64,000 nucleotides of DNA, taken from the NCBI GenBank assembly GCA_949316495.1, contig OX439007.1, positions 10,568,049 through 10,632,048 on the forward strand, written 5' to 3'. Position numbers and translations under genes: made by a program. Positions 60,587 to 64,000 of the stretch are shown here, in pieces. This stretch comes from Amphiduros pacificus (lineage: Eukaryota; Annelida; Polychaeta; Phyllodocida; Hesionidae). Position 1 is the first letter of the stretch; every line of letters begins with the position of its first letter. Below the pieces are notes generated by a model. That model had not been told where the DNA came from, searched no databases, and was given only the letters and a program-made list of their open reading frames with translations.

Positions 60587-61384
60587 TCGGTGCGCATGCG
60601 TCGGTCGGGAATGGCGACTTTTTCGTGAGCTCCCATTCTTGCTCGATATTTTTTATTATAACGCTGTTAATTCTTTGACATACCGTCTGAAATCATACCA
60701 GAACCTGCGCACCACCCTGTAATAGGATTATACCAGCGTCCTAGTCGAGAATAATACCATTCTCCGCAGTTTTCGATCCTGTTCTTGCGGTGGTTGACTC
60801 TTATATTGTCTTTGTGAAGGCACGGCAATCGCAACTGAGATCGTCTGCTGCCTGAGGTAACGGTATTTCCAACACCTCCTAGCCTTTCACCGGGCTCTTG
60901 ATCTAGTTTTGTAGATCATATCTAACTCCTCACTAGATCACCTTCCTGATCTAAATACCTAGATCTAATACCAAGATCTAAACCTCCGATCTAACACCGG
61001 GATCGAAAATATTGCATTCTGCCTGCTCCAGGCATCTCTCACACTACCCGAACAATCAAAAAAAAAAAAATAACATCCTTTCCACTCACGTCTGATCATT
61101 CAGATTGACTTGTATTACACCATCGAACAGAAACAGAATTTTTGTTAAATATTTGTTATATACAAATATTAATATTATTTCGCCGCACAAACACAACACC
61201 TATTATTAGCTCCACACGAGGGTTAATCAACACATCCAAAATAGTTTTCTACCTGCAGACAACTCAATTTCAGTCTCACCCCGCTACATACCCGTATATA
61301 CTATTGTTCCACCCGCACCACACCAATATACCTCAAATACAGAAGTACTCTCACCATTCCAGTGTTAAGATCTGATAGACGAAC

Positions 61385-62326
61385 ATGGCTTGTCGTGAAA
61401 ATCTCCCTATCGGGCCGGCTACACGCAGTGCAGCCAAGGACGCACGTGGCGATGAGCCCAAGACTCCAACCGTGGCTACTGAACTAGCTACCCTTCGTGA
61501 TGCCTATGACAGGCTCACGGCGTTGAATAACGCTACAAATGCAACGAATACTCGTCTGTCTGAACAAGTCCTCAAGTTAACCGAAGATAAGACCAACCTT
61601 GAGCTTGAGAAGTCAGCCATTGCAGCCGAACTGTCCAAGTCTGAAATGGCCGTGGTTGAAAGAGACGAGGTAATCGCTACTTTCATGCCTAAACCCGAGG
61701 ACGTATCTCTTAACATGTCCGACGAAGCTGCCTCTGATGATGAGCTCGGAACGTCTGTTCTAGTTATCCTTCCACTAAACGGGCAGCAAGCTGACATCTC
61801 CTCCGGACTTCTCCGCACGGATGTGCGCATCAAATTGACGGCTGAAGGCCTGGACCACCTCGCAAGGCGTTCGGGCAGAACCACATCGGCCAACCACATT
61901 TTCCTCGTCCCGGACCTGAATGCCTTCCCGGCTGCTCTAAATGGGATGGCCTGCTACAAAGCTGTTGTAACAAACATCAGGTTCATTCGCTCGAAGGGCC
62001 CGACAGTCACCATCCTCGCCCCGCCACCGAGCAAAGATGCAAACATTCGCTCCAAGTGGTTGGCGGTCACGGGACTCCTGTCCACTATAAAGATCACGGG
62101 AGTCAATTATGTAAGACTTCCACTCTTTTATGAGACCAGTACAGCTTCTTCTCTTCATCAGGACGGTTCTCTGAGGGAAAAATCCATCGCAGACCTGCAA
62201 ACCATGTTAAACACACTACCTATCCCCGAGAAGGCAGCCAAGATTTCTCCGCCCAAGGAGATGGTTCTGCTCCCAGATGAGACACCAACCACCTCCTCTT
62301 CAACGAAAACATCTAGCTCCTCTTGA
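61385..62326 (+). CDS. L2-like LINE ORF1, coiled-coil part
   Basis: 313 codons from ATG at 61385. Residues ~32-99 form a heptad-rich, Leu/Glu/Lys-rich coiled coil (LATLRDAYDRLTALN ... LEKSAIAAELSKSEM), as used for multimerisation by many LINE ORF1 proteins. Residues ~122-250 form a folded-looking domain that I do not recognise (TSVLVILPLNGQ; VRIKLTAEGLDHLARRSG; GPTVTILAPPPSKD; NYVRLPLFYETS). The C terminus is Thr/Ser-rich, ending SSSTKTSSSS. The stop TGA overlaps the next frame. No CCHC knuckle or RRM is visible. A role in RNA binding and RNP assembly is inferred from position. Confidence 0.8.
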   Translation: MACRENLPIGPATRSAAKDARGDEPKTPTVATELATLRDAYDRLTALNNATNATNTRLSEQVLKLTEDKTNLELEKSAIAAELSKSEMAVVERDEVIATFMPKPEDVSLNMSDEAASDDELGTSVLVILPLNGQQADISSGLLRTDVRIKLTAEGLDHLARRSGRTTSANHIFLVPDLNAFPAALNGMACYKAVVTNIRFIRSKGPTVTILAPPPSKDANIRSKWLAVTGLLSTIKITGVNYVRLPLFYETSTASSLHQDGSLREKSIADLQTMLNTLPIPEKAAKISPPKEMVLLPDETPTTSSSTKTSSSS

Positions 62327-62580
62327 AGCTCTCTCCCCTCCAACAAAAGAGGAAGACCACACTTGATGAAACCACTGTCATCTCCTCCGATCTAGCCGGC
62401 CGCATCATCGGCAAAGGTGGGGCCAATATTCGCCACTTCAGAGACGACATCGGCGTCCAGATTAAAGTGCAAACGATCAAAAACGGCAGTGAGGATATTA
62501 GCCTTCTATCGCTCTCGGGCAAACGTGAATCTGCGCAGCTTGTTAAAGCCGAGATTGAGAAATACAAAACATCCCTGTAA
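62323..62580 (+). CDS. L2-like LINE ORF1, KH-domain part in the -1 frame
   Basis: Begins as the upstream frame ends (TTGA overlap) in the -1 register; no ATG, so it needs frameshifting, reinitiation, or is one indel away from a single ORF1. Its 85 codons hold a type I KH domain: strand and helix TVISSDLAGRIIGKGG with the G30-K-G-G33 loop (numbered from 62323), then ANIRHFRDDIGVQIKV, a variable loop, ISLLSLSGKRESAQLVKAEI and EKYK. KH domains bind single-stranded RNA or DNA. As part of a LINE ORF1 it would supply nucleic-acid binding in place of the usual RRM or CCHC modules. Confidence 0.75.
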   Translation: MKLSPLQQKRKTTLDETTVISSDLAGRIIGKGGANIRHFRDDIGVQIKVQTIKNGSEDISLLSLSGKRESAQLVKAEIEKYKTSL

Positions 62581-62622
62581 TGGTGTTGGTCGGAGCCAGC
62601 CACGGACCCATACATAACGGAC

Positions 62623-63177
62623 TTGAACACGGACATATCTCACGGACACTCCTTACCTAAGTCTTTATATATGAACTGTGAACAATATATGAACACTAGT
62701 TATAGACAAAATACTTCTTTTATTAGAAATAAGAACCCTATCCTATGTATCTGTACCTGCCTTATGTGCAAACTTGTCTCTTTATGTGAAAATAAAAATG
62801 TTTTCTTACCTCTGCAATCTAAGCCAAATATTAATTTTTTTTATCAATCTGTAACCAATACCAACCTAATTGAACTCCCCACAGCCAATCTGCAAGCCAC
62901 CACTTTTGCCCTCTGTAAAAACCACGCAAATATTTCTCTCTTGACAAATTCACTATTGAATATTAATTTTAATATTACAATGAACCCCATCTTTACCTGC
63001 GACCATCTCTCAAGATACAATATTCCACACTATTTTTTTAATGAACAAATTGAACACTCACTCATTATAAAAACCCCATATATACATATCTCTCAACAAG
63101 ACACAATCTTCCAAATAAATGGCTCCGGCGGGAATGTACCCCTCACAGGGCCCCCAACTAACTTGATCCCCTGTTAA
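62623..63177 (+). CDS. 184-codon Asn-rich open frame between LINE ORF1 and ORF2, unrecognised
   Basis: Same frame as the KH segment after its TAA stop, open for 184 codons, rich in Asn, Ile and Cys. No family is recognised; composition resembles AT-rich non-coding sequence. It may be a linker between ORFs or an element-specific protein. Low confidence. Confidence 0.25.
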   Translation: MNTDISHGHSLPKSLYMNCEQYMNTSYRQNTSFIRNKNPILCICTCLMCKLVSLCENKNVFLPLQSKPNINFFYQSVTNTNLIELPTANLQATTFALCKNHANISLLTNSLLNINFNITMNPIFTCDHLSRYNIPHYFFNEQIEHSLIIKTPYIHISQQDTIFQINGSGGNVPLTGPPTNLIPC

Positions 63178-63274
63178 TCACAGGCCGCCCCCCAACATAT
63201 ATGTACCGAACCATATCACCCCATGCCGACCCTGGTGGAAGTCTCCATCGTCCAGGCGGCACAACTATCAATAA

Positions 63275-64000
63275 TGCTTTTTTCAGAACTTACTGTACCC
63301 ACGTGGTAGCACACAACGTGGCAATTTACGTAACTACCCGAAGCACGATCACACGAGGCGGAAACGCTCGAGCGAACTCGTAATAGCCAATCGCTACCAA
63401 TGCCTGACAAGCCCGGAAACACACGAACCCAATCACATACATGTAAACATACACAATACACACTGCTCTGCCCGACCAGCCAATCGCAAGGCGGGACCAA
63501 CACGTGCTTAACCCACTCCGGCTCCGACTACACGTGCCCGCTCTGCGACACGTGGTCAGCCTCAAAAACAACATTCTCGTATTAAGAATCTTAATAGAAA
63601 TGGGAAGAAAACATTAAACATTGGGTGTTGCAATGTACAGAGCACACCTAGCAAGATCCTGCCAGTAAAAGACTATTTTACTGAGCATGACCTTGATGCC
63701 CTATTCATGACTGAAACTTGGATGTATGACTCAAAATCTGATAAGGTCAAACGTGAACTTGAAGAAGGCTCACTTGAATTTGAGTCTTTTCCTAGGATTG
63801 GACGGACAGGGGGAGGATTAGGGATTTTATACAAATCTGAACTCCCTTTCACAACCAATAGGGCCAACCAACCAGTGGTCACCACCATGGAGCTCATGGA
63901 GTCATCAATTGCACTGAGGGGAAAAAAGATAACGTTTGTGGTGATATATAGACCTGAACCATCTAATCGGAATAGATATACCTACTCTGAGTTTTATATT
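63275..64000 (+). CDS. L2-like LINE ORF2, N-terminal endonuclease, partial
   Basis: Frame open from 63275 (after TAA at 63272-63274) to the window end. A basic, Pro/Arg-rich leader of about 110 residues precedes the APE-type endonuclease, which begins KTLNIGCCNVQSTPSKILPV then KDYFTEHDLDALFMTETWMY, with GRTGGGLGILYKS and ITFVVIYRPEPS. E in MTETW is the conserved metal ligand. No ATG before 63714, so translation must start by another route or upstream. The RT lies outside the window. Confidence 0.8.

Larger units (their letters stand above)
60587..64000 (+). mobile_element. L2/CR1-like LINE copy C, 5' portion, continues past the window
   Basis: GC-richer than its flanks. The 5' end is inferred at the switch from a TA tract to GTCGGTGCGCATGCGTCGGT. 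A ~800 bp 5' UTR holds six to eight GATCTA-type motifs (60900-61010). ORF1 (coiled coil plus KH) and the start of ORF2 (endonuclease) follow. The endonuclease aligns with copies A and B (TMELMESS; VVIYRPEPSNRNRYTYSEFY), so all three are one family. The fresher state of its frames makes it the youngest of the three. Confidence 0.85.

Noticed and set aside
61504-62636. Long - strand open frames opposite the LINE ORF1
   Set aside because: Antisense shadows of the GC-rich ORF1 and KH coding sequence; no domain.
46829-64000. Retrovirus or LTR-type element as source of the reverse transcriptases
   Set aside because: Reverse transcriptases are accompanied by APE endonuclease, and target duplications and tails are LINE-like; no LTRs, protease or integrase seen.

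Overview
The window is eukaryotic nuclear DNA: AT-rich, gene-poor, with intron-split genes, LINEs, tRNA-derived SINEs, TIR elements and many tandem arrays. The non-LTR families (an I/Nimb-like element with RNase H, and an L2/CR1-like family), the (CAAA)-tailed tRNA SINEs and the style of the two host proteins point to a marine invertebrate, most likely a bivalve mollusc. This is inference; no single gene proves it. No prokaryotic, organellar or LTR/viral signature was recognised.

Layout. 1-26 kb is almost free of genes and dominated by at least a dozen unrelated minisatellites (units of 73, 32, ~52, 13, 53, 20, 7, 22, 23, 37, 33 and 29 bp), with SINEs, a 1.1 kb inverted-repeat element holding a CACGTG minisatellite, and a palindromic CRE-rich repeat block. 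22.3-33.7 kb carries a well-supported host gene on the + strand. It encodes two tandem NTF2-like (SnoaL/DUF4440-type) domains whose exons mirror each other, so the gene arose by internal duplication. Two of its introns begin with tandem arrays built from their own 5' splice sites. A candidate promoter (octamer plus TATA box) and non-coding first exon lie at 22.3 kb.

33.7-37.8 kb is intergenic with a one-exon relic of a rhodopsin-type GPCR and SINEs. 37.8-46.0 kb is a second host gene of six exons, a predicted secreted protein with an N-terminal PAN/Apple-like domain, a central domain and a C-terminal Link/lectin-like part. Its 5 kb first intron holds a SINE and an old, shortened Nimb LINE.

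46.8-64 kb is a LINE cluster: three copies of one L2-like family (two decayed on the - strand, one fresher on the + strand running off the window), one nearly complete Nimb-like LINE inserted into the first L2 copy with a 9 bp target duplication, a SINE fragment inserted into the second L2 copy with an 11 bp duplication, and a small GC-rich MITE. The + strand L2 copy has an ORF1 with a coiled coil and, in an overlapping -1 frame, a clear KH RNA-binding domain. This is the most novel protein-level observation. Next to it, on the - strand, is an open segment with a ComEA-like helix-hairpin-helix motif.
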